Below are positions 48,743-60,689 of a stretch of DNA of 64,000 nt, one piece after another. Each line of letters opens with the position of its first letter. The first letter of the stretch is position 1. The notes under the pieces are model-generated. The model was given only the letters and a program-made list of their open reading frames with translations, was not told the origin of the DNA and did no database searches. The position numbers and the translations under genes were made by a program. The stretch is from Diogma glabrata (Eukaryota; Arthropoda; Insecta; Diptera; Cylindrotomidae), in contig OY856188.1 of assembly GCA_963693315.1 (NCBI GenBank), positions 156,259,034-156,323,033 of the forward strand. Direction: 5' to 3'.

Positions 48743-50216
48743 CCCAAGTAGCAAAAATAGTGATTGTCAGTACTTAAAGAAAGATTTAAGAAGACTTAAA
48801 CAAAGCAACGCGCCTTCTTAAAAAAGGATTTAAGTTTGAATTAAGTACAAAAAGGCCCATGGGCGGTCCGATAGAACGAATTAAGAAGCGTATTTTTATC
48901 TTATTTGCTTCTTAAATAGGTATGTTATTTTTCAACTCCTTCTTAACTCCAGCTTAACTCTTTCTTAAATCGGTATGTCATTTTTTGTTATATACTATCA
49001 AAGTCAAAGAGTGACGCAGAATTTTCTATCTCTCTTTATCTATATTAAATTGATTTAAATTAAAGTAATAGACAATGTTGAAATGAAACAAAAAAATATG
49101 ACATGTTATGCTGTTTTAAAATTTAATGAAAGAATTGATATATAAAGAAAAATTATATGTAAGGTTTAAAATCAGTTTTAAGAAAATATTAAACCGATAT
49201 TTGCAAACGAAACGAGTTTTATGGTGAAATTGGAACTTCTAGCTCCATTAAAACTCACGCGCCTCCACGATTTCTCAATTTATTACAATTGTTGAAAATA
49301 TGCCAAAATTCAATGCGCCCTAAATTATATTTTAAATTATTTGTAGATCAAACCCCGGCATATTCATGCTCACATCGATGTTAGCTATCTAAATATAAGT
49401 AAAAATAAAAAATTCGTGCAATATTTAATGTTTATATTTTAACGGAAATTTTTTCAAATTAATTCTTAAAAATTGCTGTGTGAAAATATGGCGGGATTTT
49501 GTTCTTGCTCAAGTAGAAGGAAAATTCTCAAATTAAGTTCAAATATCTTCTTAATTTAGTATGACACAATACCAAAAAAGTTGATATTCCTTCTTAATTC
49601 GGGAGAAAAATCAAGAACGAATACATACTATTTTGGATATGATTAGTTTTGAACATGTACACTGGAAAAAAAGGTGGTGTAATCTACAATAAGTTAGTTC
49701 AATGAAATTAATTTTGTAGCATGATCTAAAATTAAGAGCAACATACAAAGCATTTGTCTAACGGTAAAACGTTTTTTCAATCGTACTAAATTGTATATGA
49801 TGCTACAAAATTGATTTGGTTTAACTGATATTGTAGAATTTACCAACATATTTTTTCAGTGTACATCACTACAAACTTGTGGTATGTGACATACCAATAT
49901 TCGACGTATTAAAGAAGGCACATCATACTGATTTATTATTTCTAATATACATACCAAATTAAGAAGCCTTTAAGAATTCTTTATGCGTGCTCATACATTC
50001 CGATTTAAGATGTTGATATGCATACCAAATTAAGAAGTCTTTAAGAATACTTTAAGTGAGATCTTACATACCAATTTAAAACCAAGATAAGAGTACCATT
50101 TTAAGAACGATTTAAGAAGCATTAAAGAAATAAAAATTTAGAATACCAAAAAACGAATGGATTAAGTTGGAATTAAGAAATGACATCCCAAAGCAATACC
50201 AATTTTGATACTTGGG
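48743..50216. mobile_element. Non-autonomous DNA element with TTAAGAAG subterminal motifs
   Basis: Terminal inverted repeats CCCAAGTAGCAAAAATAGT (left) and CCCAAGTATCAAAATTGGT (right, reversed), flanked by AC on both sides, against a single AC in the empty site inferred from 31350-31565. Both subterminal regions (48760-48990 and 49880-50180) are crowded with variants of ATTAAGAAG / CTTCTTAAT and ATACCAAATTAAG. A CACTG MITE (49660-49861) is nested inside. No ORF of note. Confidence 0.85.
49660..49861. mobile_element. CACTG MITE, 202 bp, TA target duplication
   Basis: TIRs CACTGGAAAAAAAGGTGG and CACTGAAAAAATATGTTGG with further inverted similarity inwards (TCTACAAT..., TTTTGTAGCAT...). Flanked by TA (49658-49659, 49862-49863). 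Shares terminal CACTGRAAAAA with the MITEs in the hAT copies but not their interior. Confidence 0.85.
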
Positions 50217-50690
50217 ACGGTAGCACCCTCAATCTTAGCTGTGAAATAATTCTTGATGATGAGACGCTTTTGCTTCCTTGAAGAATCGAGCCTTCATATA
50301 ACTATGTGTGGGCTTTAATCATTAAGAAAGATGGTGCGTTACAGGATCAAGGAATAGGCAACCAGCTGGATTGTTGGCAACTACATTTTTGTTTTGTTTC
50401 AGCAAATTTTTGTCAAAATTTGCTATTTACTTTTTAATTTACTTTTATTTTCTTTATTCTATCATAAAATATTGGCCTATGTCATATTTTCTCAGTGACA
50501 GGATTTTTTGTTTAGTTATCCATTCTTTAACAAAAAATATAAAAAAACAAAAAAAAGGAAGATTTACGTCCATCAACACCTTCGAACGTATGTTGTTGTG
50601 GGACCTTGGTCTTAAAAGGTTTTTATGTGTTATTGTGACACATATTGTAATTCCTACTACACAACACATTTATTAGAAAAAAAATAATTG

Positions 50691-51683
50691 GGTTGTGTTC
50701 TCCTGCATGTACTTACTTTTAAGTTTATATAAATTACCAATGGCCAATATCAATTGAAATTTGAATATTAAATACTGCACAATGAACTCTCGAGGAGCCC
50801 TATACTAATGAAATGTTTTGTTTCCTCTGGCTCAGACACGAATATCTTATAAACAAAACACAATCGTTCTTCTCAAAGCGGTAATGCCGCGCACCTTATA
50901 GTACGATAGAATTTTGTCAAAATACGCACCCAAGGCGTTTTTGGAAAAACGATCGTGTTTTGTTTATAAAACTGATTTCATCAGAAGATTCGAAGCAACA
51001 CGACCGCCTTTCGTATCGGCGGCGCTCTAGTCCTTGATACAAAGAACGATAACGGTTTGAATATTGCGGTGAACTGTACTTTAGTCGGGCCAAAATAATA
51101 TGTAACGTAATAATTATATTATCAGATATATTTCAATTAATAGTATGCGATAAAATTGGTATATCAGTTAAGTAAATCTTCTAAAAATTAGGCGAATTTA
51201 CAAAATAACAGTGCATTGAAATTTTTATAGTGTATAATTCTACCACGATTGGATGGTTTTATTGAATCGATGTATTGAATTATTGATAGTATCAGATCCT
51301 TGAGGGGGGCCAATGCCCCCCCCAGCCGTACCCAATTGACGCCTCTAAGGTGTTGTTAATATGCAATTAACATTATTTACAAAAATTATCTTATATATAG
51401 TGGCTTACGAAAATTGATGAAAAATTAAAAAATACAAATTCATAATGAAATAAATGCCAGTACATAAAGAATACAAAATTTGAGGAGAAACCTAATTATT
51501 TTAGTAATAAAGTAATATGTAAAAGTGTAGAACAATTTGTTTTAAAGAGGAGAGAAAAAAAAATTTTTTTTCTTTCATAACAAATGAAGTCTATTTCCTA
51601 GTGTAAAAAGAATAACAAATTGAAGTTGCTATGGTTTTTCATATAATTTTACAAAGCATTTTAAACATCGTAAGTCGTAACTA
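50691..51683. other. AT-rich stretch, no gene recognised
   Basis: An inverted AAACACGATCGTTTTTCCAA / ACACAATCGTTCTTCTCA relation (about 50856-50965) hints at a small inverted repeat with AAACAAAACAC ends. CCAATGCCCCCCCCAGCCGT near 51310 resembles a DNA-transposon end. No gene. Confidence 0.4.
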
Positions 51684-52822
51684 GTGTTTCTTCTCGAGAA
51701 ATATTTCTCGAGAATTTCTCGAGAAATTTAACAAAAATCTAATCTCCATTTCTCGAGAAAATTTTTATTTTTCCCGAGAAAAATATGTTTCCTTTATTTA
51801 AAAAATTAAACGTCGAATTTACTAAAAACAATCAAAAATATAAATCTTTGCGCTTTTCGGAACAAAAGAGAACTAAAATTACGGTAAGGTAGATTTATGC
51901 ACCATTGCATTTTAAATAGTTTGACATTTTGTATGAAATGTAAAACAATCAGAAACAAAAAAATTTCAAGAAACAACATATATATATATATATAGTAAGT
52001 AAAATTGTTTTAAAAAATTTAACCATTTTCATTAAATTTCAACAAAATCAATACGATGATGTTGGGAAACATTTTACCAAAAACAATAAGGATTCATTAA
52101 AACTGCAATATTTGTGGTAAAACGATATTATGTAAGGATCTGCAACTACTGGTTTTCATCGATATTTCAATGCCATACATTCTTTGAAAAGAAAACAGCC
52201 AGAGTCGGGCACAGGTGGAAGAAGTTTTCAGTGATATGCAAATCAACAGTGGTATGCAAAATATCGATAAATTCATGTCAAGGCAGTGTCCGTCGATGAG
52301 TGTAGCACTTGCTCAATTGGTGGCTGTTGATGGGTTTTCTTTCCACAGAATTACACGAAACAGCTTTATTCGACAAACAATTTTCCGAAAAATCCTTCAA
52401 ATGTAAAAGAACTAATCATTAAGTTTTTCGAAACTAAAAGCTTTAGTTGCTAAATAAAATTAATTTATTAAAAACAGTAACAAAAAGTTTAGCATATCCC
52501 TAGACGAATGGATTGACGTCAACAACAAAAGATTTATGGATCTTCAAATATATTGTAATATCACTGAATCGGATAATTTGGGCTTAATCCCTGTAAATGA
52601 AAGTTGTTTGGAATTATTAAATTTATTATTAACAATTAAAAAATTGTTTATTTAATATGCATAGTTAAAAATAAGTGTAAAGATACATTGGTTTTCAATT
52701 TGACGTTATAAACAAAGAATTCTAAGAAAATATATTTCTCGAGATCTCGAGATTTCTCGAGAAATATGTATTTCTAGTTTTCTTTCTCGAGAAATTTAAA
52801 AGTCGAGAAATCAGGAACACTG
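51684..52822 (+). mobile_element. hAT remnant with TTTCTCGAGAAA terminal motifs
   Basis: The left TAGTGTTTCTTCTCGAGAAA and the reverse complement of the right end, CAGTGTTCCTGATTTCTCG, form a decayed hAT-type TIR. Both ends carry several ATTTCTCGAGAAAT repeats (51695-51790 and 52730-52810). The interior retains a transposase fragment. No 8-bp duplication is detectable, and the first base is T instead of the hAT C. Confidence 0.7.
52120..52610 (+). pseudogene. hAT transposase fragment
   Basis: LAQLVAVDGFSFHRITRNSF (about 52309-52370), then in another frame FSISLDEWIDVNNKRFMDLQ (about 52490-52550), the segment around the first catalytic Asp of hAT transposases. Only about 150 codons in broken frames remain. 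Confidence 0.65.
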
Positions 52823-52920
52823 AAAAAATAGAATAACCATGAAAAAATAGAATATGAATTTGAATGTTTTGTTGTCGATTTCTAACTTTATAATTTATAG
52901 TAAATATCGATTATATATAC

Positions 52921-55740
52921 CAGAGGTGGCCAAGCTTCACTACACGTTGAGCCGCAGTACAATAATCTCTCGTTTCGAGAGCCACAAAAAAAAAAAAAAA
53001 TTTCAAAAGTATCAGTTGTTTGGAAATATTTATTCTATTGAAAAAACAATTATGTACTTATGGTTATAAATATATACAAATACATATTTAAAGTTTGTTA
53101 CATGAAATGCCTGCTGGTAGATGGCATGTTTGTTTGTAACTTGGCCGTGAATTTTCTGAAATCCGGTGGTTTGATTTTATAAACTTCATTGTTGAAAAAA
53201 GTGATTCACAACAATATGTTGTACCGAATATGGACAGTAATCTGGCTTTTTTCAAATTGGGGTACTTTGATTGAGACACTAGTTTCCGAAACTCATTTGG
53301 AGATTGTGTGGCTTTGTGATGCATTTTAAGAATGGGATCTCCCTGTAGCTCTAGTAATTCCATTTCTCCTGAGGCACTGTCATGCAAAATATAACAAGGA
53401 ATCGATAAGCCCTCGTTAATAATGTTAATTTCGAATAAATTAAGAGAAATATTTAGTAAATTTAGTAAATTATTTTTAGTAAATTAAGAGAAATATTTAA
53501 ATTATTCAGATCATTAAATCACAAGTGAAATTTTTTTAATAATTCTGCTAATTTACTGTCGTATTCACTCAGTTTGTTATCATTAATTTTAGAGAGTCTG
53601 TTCTTCAGAAGAGGAAAGTGGTTGAACACTTTTGTTGTTAAATCTCGTTGAAAAAGTTGATTTTTTTTAATAAAACTCAGAATCGTTTGAATAAGATCAG
53701 TAATAACTTTATCTTTTCCTTCTAAATCTTTTCCTTTCCATTATATCAGCAAAAACATACAATCATTAATCAATTCATTATCCTTTAATTCCAGATAGTG
53801 TTTTTTTTTTCTTTGAGAAAATTTCTGATAGGTTCCATTAAATCAACAAATCGGCTTAGAACATTATAGGTGGATAACCATCGCACAAGGCAGTAAAATG
53901 TTATATCTTGAGGATGATCTTCAAAGTCCAGTGCTTCGATAAAGTTCTTGAATTGGCGATGGGTTTTTGAATTCGTCCGAATATAGTTCACAATTTGTAG
54001 CATAGTTTTCATTACGTTTTCGTATTTAAAATATTTTGCAACTAAATGTTCACGATGAACAATGCAATGAAGTGCCAAAATTCGGGTATTCTTGGATCAT
54101 TTTTTAATAGACCAATAAGGCCTACATTTTTTCCTAACATTGCAGGTGCTCCGTCAGTTGCTACACTTACCAAATTATTCAGTGGAATATCTGTATCTGA
54201 CAATATATTATCAAGGGCACTCTTAGTATCAATACTACGAGTAGTATTTTTAAGTGCTACCAAATCCAATAGTTCTTCCTTTACGATTAAAGATTCGGAA
54301 ACGTATCGGATAAATACAGCTAACTGGGGGGGTGTCTTGTATATCGATTGATTCGTCAAGGACTAAGCTGAAAGCTACACTATTTTTTACATCTACTTGT
54401 AGTCGCTGTTTAATATCTTTACTTATTTCCGTAATACGTCGCTCAGTGGTATGACGTGATACTGGAACATTGCTAAATAATCTGTGCAATTTGATATTTA
54501 AAGGATCCAGCATTTTAACCACCTGTTCCATATTCTTTTTGATAAATTTTCCCTCAGTGTAAGGTCGTGTAGCACGGGCGATGTTCCAATCGATCATAAA
54601 ACTAGCTTCGGTAGTATTATCAGCTTCTGAGCTAAAAGATGATAATAATGTTTGCTGATTACTTAATGCAGATTTTAAAGAGTTTATTTTATTTGTTCGG
54701 ATGTTGGTATTCAACGGATAATTATCCAAAAATTTACTATGGTTTTTTTCGTGATGCCGTTTTAAATTACTGGTTTTATAATGAGCAAGTGATTCATTGC
54801 AAATAAGACACAAAGGTTTTCCCCCTTTATCGATGAATGCGTATGCTTCAACCCATTCTTGCCTGAAGCTACGATTTTATCCGTCATATCTCCTTTTTTG
54901 TGGTCTGACATATTTAGCAGTTAAATTAAAAAACGGAGTATTCATAAAAAACACGCAAAATATTATATTTCGCTACAAGAGATGAAATCACCGTTTTGCA
55001 ATTGCAATTTCCTTAAGTTTTTAATTTCGTTTTTGGTTTAGGGTAATATCTTACTGTCGTAGATGTAGAAGCGGTTGAGGTAGCATATGTCGGATTTGCA
55101 CGTGTTTTTAATTCTATTTAATTATGAACTTATTCATTTTTTAATTGGAATATTAAAGGATACATTAAATTTAACGTCGGCAAATTGCCTAAAGATAAAA
55201 TATCAAAAATATTGTTTATAAAAAAATTGCAGAAAAAGATAATCATAGAAAAACAAACGAATCCAAAAGGAAAAACTTGATTTTGAGAAAGATTTTGGTG
55301 CACTAATTTGAAACGAATACAGGTGATTTTATTTTTAGTCCACTAGAATATGTTAAACGTATAGCCTTAAATAATAAAATTAGTTAAATTTATTTATAAC
55401 AGCGGATTATACTTAAACTTGATTCGCGAAGTAAAGTAGTATCAAACTAAAATAAAGTCGCAAAAAACTCCAATAGTAGTAACTTCGACAGGACGGACCT
55501 AAATATTATAAAATGATTGCATTAAATCATATTATATTATTATTTTAAATATTTTATTTTACTTGTTATATTTTCATATTATATTCAACAGCATTATAAA
55601 TTATATGTATTATTTCTAATTTTGTTACAATTTTTATGAATTATTAAATATTATTTAATTTTTTCATTTCTTTTCGAGAGCCGCATTTATTCTTTTAAAG
55701 AGCCGCATGCGGCTCGCGAGCCGCGGTTTGGCCATGTGTG
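52921..55740 (-). mobile_element. ZBED-like hAT transposon with perfect 8-bp TSD
   Basis: TIRs CAGAGGTGGCCAAGC and, at the right, CACACATGGCCAAACC (reversed). The flanks are identical: ATATATAC at 52913-52920 and 55741-55748. Subterminal GAGCCGCA / GCGGCTCGCGAGCCGC motifs lie at both ends. Length 2.8 kb, encoding one broken transposase on the minus strand. The exact target duplication suggests a fairly recent insertion or good preservation. Confidence 0.92.
53090..54880 (-). pseudogene. ZBED5/GTF2IRD2-like hAT transposase
   Basis: A BED zinc finger at the start (WVEAYAFIDKGGKPLCLIC then NLKRHHEKNH, about 54880-54735). Next come FSLVLDESIDIQDT (first Asp region, about 54375), VATDGAPAMLGKNVGLIGLL (second Asp, about 54160), ALHCIVHREHLVAKYF (about 54075-54030), RWLSTYNVLSRFVDL (about 53880), and the C-terminal dimerisation segment SIFGTTYCCESLFSTMKFIK (about 53235-53175). 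Frames change at about 54300, 54060 and between 53785 and 53387, so it is dead. The BED finger would bind the element ends in an intact member. Confidence 0.9.
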
Positions 55741-55748
55741 ATATATAC

Positions 55749-56063
55749 TATCATAGAAAAAATTGCATTTCCTACGCGAGATAAAAACGCTTTTCGTTCG
55801 TTCACAAATGTTTATTCACGAAAAAAATAATGTTTTCATCTCTTGTTGGAAAATATACTATTTTTAAACATGAAATTATGTTATGAAATTTAAAAAGAAG
55901 GGATCTAACAATATTATGATTTATATATGGTGGTTTATTATGTTGAAAAGCAGTGAATTTATTTTTGCTTCATCTGAGTTCATAAGATGGTTATTTTGTG
56001 CGATGTGATACTGTGTGCTATCGGTATGCTTAGGAGCCGAAAGCGGAAATGCTGAAGTTTGGT
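55749..56063. other. AT-rich stretch, no gene recognised
   Basis: Short unique-looking spacer between two hAT elements; nothing recognised. Confidence 0.45.
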
Positions 56064-57381
56064 TTTGAGAGCAGTGGCGTAGCTAGCATGGGTGGCACCC
56101 GGGGTGGATATTGTGGTGTCACCACAAAAATAAAAACTCAAAAATAATAAAAAGCCGATAAACGTAATTTATAATTTTTTTTAATTAATTCAAATGAGTA
56201 TTATTATTAATAAGTTACATTGGGTCATTATTGCCGGCAAGTAATTTTTAATTAATTTTAATTTACTGAAACTCCTTTCACACGAAGCCACTAATACGCA
56301 AATAGTCATAAATAACTTTGTGCGACCGTAAGATTCGGAAGAAATTCTGAAAAATCCCATTCTACGATGAATTTCAAAAAGTCTAGGTACACCCAGTTAG
56401 AAACTGTAATATTGGCCGCTTTAAATGCTTCCTTAACCTTGGTATCTCTATGAGGAGTTCTGTTGCCGATACCTCATCATGAAAACTGGTAAATTTTGAT
56501 ACAGATAATTTCAACTCTTCACTGTTCGCCAAAAGCTATGTGTTTGTCTGCACAACCTCGAAAAATGAAGCTAAATCTTGAACTGACTTAGGTCTAGTTC
56601 AGAGTTCAATACTGAATCGGTCAAGACATTCCAACATGTGCTTTTTAAGTTGAGCTCTCAGAGTCAGTCCTACATCAGGGGCAAACTCACCATTAGTTTT
56701 TTGCGTTTTTACGACGAATTCGGCTTTCCATTGGAATTTTATAGTCTTATTCATAGTCTCATATATAATTATTGCCTTTTCTACAATGTAATCGTTACGA
56801 ATTGACTCTATTTTTATAACTAATTGATCAATATTCAAGCCCTTGCTTTGCAATCCAATCTGAGCACAGATATTATTTGCCTTAGAATATCATTCCAAAA
56901 CAAAAGATAGCAAAGAAACGTAAAATCACATGCTGCATGGATAAGGTTCTACGTAGCGCCTCTAGTGTCTACATTTTCTTGTTGATCACTTATCTTCTCA
57001 ATTGCATTTACAATCCCATCAAAATTTTCGGCCAATACTTTTACTGCAGCATAATGAGCACTCCAATGCGTTGTTAAGAGTCTTTTAACGCTTGCTTTGT
57101 TGTGTTTAAGAAGCACTTCCCAGCGGCTAGTCGAAGCAGAAAAACATGTAAAAATGGCTTCCACTGTTCCGAAAAACGTTACACAACCTATATTTTGCGC
57201 AACTGAGTGTTGGCCACATAAATTAATTGAATGATCTATACAGCCGACAAAAATTGCTTTGTTATTTTTTGCTTTAATGATAGCTTGCAATCCTCCATGT
57301 ATACTACACATAACAGCTGCATTATCATAACCTTTGGAACGACAATTCATAATATCGATACCGTCATTTTCAAGATTTTTA

Positions 57382-57804
57382 CACTGAAAAAAACATGTCC
57401 TATTTCCAATCGAAGTGCAATTGTCTCAACCTCACCGTGCGGGCGGATATGGCGAATCAAACTACGTACAATTATAAACCGACAATCACATGAAATATTT
57501 GTGTGAAAATAAATATAGTTCAATTAATCTCAAATACTTAAATTGTAAAATGAAAAATTCATGATATAAGGCCAAAGAAATATGTTTTCATGGAAATAGT
57601 TATTAACTTTATTCAACTACTGTCATATTGGATATAACACTTTATATTTTAAATAAACCTCTTTCTGTTGTCAGGAAAATGTTACTGGGTCCTAAGTAGT
57701 TGTCCCAATCACGGTGAAATTGTTTGTAAATATTTTTTCTTTGCATGAATAATAAACTGCCAACTTCGAGATGAGGTTGTCATTATTTCAAATTTTTTTC
57801 AGTG
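57382..57804. mobile_element. CACTG MITE (copy in hAT 2)
   Basis: Same ends, same TA duplication (57380-57381, 57805-57806) and same host position as the MITE at 41414-41833, in inverted orientation. Orthologous by duplication of the host transposon. Confidence 0.9.
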
Positions 57805-57833
57805 TAAGAATTTCATCGCTTAAATCAGCGGCT

Positions 57834-58413
57834 GGCAAGATTACTTTATCTTAGGCCCCAGCCAATTTTTTTTAGGGCACTTTTATAAGCATATTACAAA
57901 AAAAATTTTTTGAAAATCCGTCCCGGGGACCAAGATATAGGCTTTTGAAAAAAAAAAAATTGTAAAAAAGTACATTTTTTTTTACCGAATGTTGCAATCC
58001 AAATGACGTTTCATGTTATTTTTGATATATAATTTCAAAGAATCAACATGAATAACTTAAAACAAAATAATTATAACCTTAGGCGCCCACGTTATGACAA
58101 TTTGAGGCAAGATTACTTTAACGAGTGGATTTTTTTTTTATTATTTTTATCGTAAATTAAGAAAATTTTGTAAAAGGGACAGTTTTGATCGTTTATCTTA
58201 TAAGCACATAAGAAATAAAGCAAAAATAAGTAAAAAAATAAAATTTTTTTGTCAAAACCAGTGCAATTTTGTATGGATTTCGCTTTTTTCAAAGGCCTGT
58301 ATCTTGGACCCCGGTGCTCCGATACAGCTCATTTTGGTTTTATTCGCTTCAGTAAGTGATTCTCTATCAAATAAAAAAAAAATTCTTGGGTCCTAAGAAA
58401 AAGTAATATCCCC
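57834..58413. mobile_element. 580-bp TIR element, 8-bp TSD CAGCGGCT
   Basis: TIRs GGCAAGATTACTTTATCTT and, reversed, GGGGATATTACTTTTTCTT, followed by AGGCCCC / AGGACCC. CAGCGGCT flanks both sides (57826-57833, 58414-58421), while copy 1 has it once (about 41388-41395 on the other strand). No ORF. The 8-bp duplication and GG-initial TIR would fit Merlin or another 8-bp-target superfamily; not decidable here. Confidence 0.85.
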
Positions 58414-58867
58414 CAGCGGCTTTTTTCCATGTAAAGGAAAAAATCCAAGTAATACTTCCTTGATTTCCACTTTTCTACCATCAATTTTCACATAACGAAT
58501 CACTTCTGACATTTTATCAATATGTGAATTGTCAGGTGTGCTATCAAACATAATTCCAAAATATTTAACCGATTTAATTTCGTTGACAAGCTTAAACGTG
58601 GTTCGCTAAAACATTTATGAACTCATTTTGTATATCTGGTGACAAATATGATACTTTTGGTGATTTACCATGCTCCAAATTCAAAATGTGTTCTTTTTAC
58701 ACTACAGCACACTTTGACAATAGATTGACTAGTTCTAAAAAATTGCCTTTATTTGAAGAAATTTGTCCTTCATCATGTCAACGAAATGCTAGGTTTGTTT
58801 AGATAAAAAAAAAGTTTTATCCAATACTCTGGATAAAAGATGTTTCCACTTCTGTTTTTCATTAATT

Positions 58868-59586
58868 ATAGCTGCGTTTTTTTCATTTGGGTCAGGGTCA
58901 AGGTCTAGATCAAGTCTATTTTTTACATGTAAAAACAACAACAACATAACCCAGATATTTATCTGGGTCTAAATCAATGATCTAAAATATTTTGGTTACA
59001 TAAAATTGCAAGAGATGGCGAAATGTAGTTTTGATTTTATAAGGTTGGTATGGTCATTTTAAATCTTATAAATGTCAAAGAAAATTTATTCAAAATAAAA
59101 AAACTGTCAAAGATACTTTGTTAAATTTGTTTAAAATCAATTTTAATATGATTTGTTTTCAACATGATTTCAATTAATTTGTCTAAAATTAATTTTAAAT
59201 CAATACCTACGATATACAATCCATATTATTTAAAGATTAGATGTTTACAATTCTTTATTAATTATCAATTATTTTATTTCATTTTATTTCACGCCATTTG
59301 CAATAATCAATGAACATTGCCATATGTAACAAAATGGATTAGTGTTGCTGATTAAATTTTTTTGAATTTTTTTTATATGAAGTTTTATTTTTCAAGAGAC
59401 GTTAAATATTTTTTGAATTTTTTTATCTTGAGTTTTAATTTCAAAATGGCGCTACAAGCTCACAATTTTTTTTCTTCTCAGCGCAGTGTTACCAACAATT
59501 TCAAAGATAATATTTTTTTTCTTTACGTGACCTACACCGTTTTTTTCAAACCTTGACCCTGACCCAAATGAAAAAAACGCAGCTAT
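58868..59586. mobile_element. 719-bp TIR element inside hAT copy 2
   Basis: TIRs of about 36 bp: ATAGCTGCGTTTTTTTCATT then TGGGTCAGGGTCAAGGT, mirrored exactly at the right end. Candidate 5-bp target duplication TAATT (58863-58867, 59587-59591). Copy 1 lacks it. AT-rich interior without ORF. Confidence 0.82.
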
Positions 59587-60689
59587 TAATTGCAAGGCTG
59601 CGACTCCAATTGTTTTATGAAATTTTAACCTCATTTCCAAAGTGTGCCACTTTTAAAAATTCTCCAGATGTTCATTTGAAGTTTCATGGTCGGTTACTTT
59701 GGGATTTAGTTTCCACCACTTCTGAAATCCAGTCGTAGATTTTGTATTATTACTATTGGTGACAGCTAATATACGACAGCAGAAGCAGTACAGGTTATTA
59801 TTTAAAGGATATTAAACATCCATGACCGCAGAATTTTTTCACCATAAGGCATCACTTTATAATACCATTCTTTAGAAAGATGGCAAACATATCCTTTTAT
59901 CTCCAACCTGTGTCTAGATACAATAGCAAACGACCCTTCTCTATTTTGAAAATATTCACTTCCTTTTTTTATGATTTCAATGCGAACATTATCAGAGACT
60001 ACCTAGTATTTTGCAATGTGACACATTTCTTAAGTCCTGAAGTGATTCATCCATGCAAATATTGTCTTCGATAGTAGAGGCATTAGCAGCATTATCACTG
60101 TCATTTTCAGTATTTCTTTCTACTTCGTCTTCATCATAGTTTATCATTATTAATTCTGTATTGTCGCTGTTGCTTTCCGAAGATGAGCCAATATTATCTG
60201 AAACATTCGTTGCATCAACGTGAGAATCAGTTTCTTTTGATGAACCTTGGATGTCATCTGGTTTTGTAACATATTTATAGATGAATCCAGATATGTGCTG
60301 AACTGCATCTATTTTAGCCTGTTTAGTTTTTCTCTGCTGGAATCCACTTTTTCTTTAAGAAGTATGAACTCCTCGTTGCATATTTATTTTTAGGGATATT
60401 TGCTAAATGAAATCTAAAAAAATATTTTTAATTATAGTAGGTATCAGCAAAGCATTAATTCTAAATATATTTGTAGGATACATATAACTCTAGTTCATAA
60501 TAAGTACACTGTGTTAACGACTAAATACACCGCCAAGAAAATTAATTTATTTAAATTACCTTGTAGCAACTTATATTAAATAATATTTGATAAAATTGAA
60601 TTGAATTGAATTGAAATCATATACCTTATATTATAAGGAACTGTTTAAAAAAATATAAGTATAAAATACTAAAAGATATTTTATATAAA

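Larger units (their letters stand above)
48593..50690 (+). mobile_element. LINE family copy C, coding-deleted and interrupted
   Basis: 5' UTR (48593-48742) matching the inverted fragment at 31350-31565, then a nested DNA element (48743-50216), then continued 5' UTR (50217-50540, matching 1-290) joined directly to the 3' region (50565-50690, matching 1655-1790). The entire coding part is absent. 3' landmarks are TGTTGTTGTGGGACC and ACACAACACATTTATTAG. Confidence 0.82.
56200..60400 (-). pseudogene. ZMYM-like hAT transposase, copy 2
   Basis: Minus-strand counterpart of 40201-42773. The acidic N-terminus is at 60300-60070, the zinc-finger region at about 60070-59760, HETSNEHL-equivalent at about 59690, and the DUF4371-like segment at about 58700-58420. 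After the MITE come NKAIFVGCIDHSINLCGQHS (about 57275-57215) and HWSAHYAAVKVLAENFDGIV (about 57065-57010), TLRAQLKKHMLECLDRF (about 56670-56615), and the dimerisation end (about 56350-56230). It keeps some sequence missing from copy 1 (for example VAQNIGCVTFFGTVE, about 57205-57165) but is broken by four insertions and several shifts. Confidence 0.86.

Noticed and set aside
51295..51345. GAGGGGGGCCAATGCCCCCCCCAGCCG as a DNA-transposon end
   Set aside because: Such motifs occur at hAT-type ends, but no partner end or duplication was found nearby.
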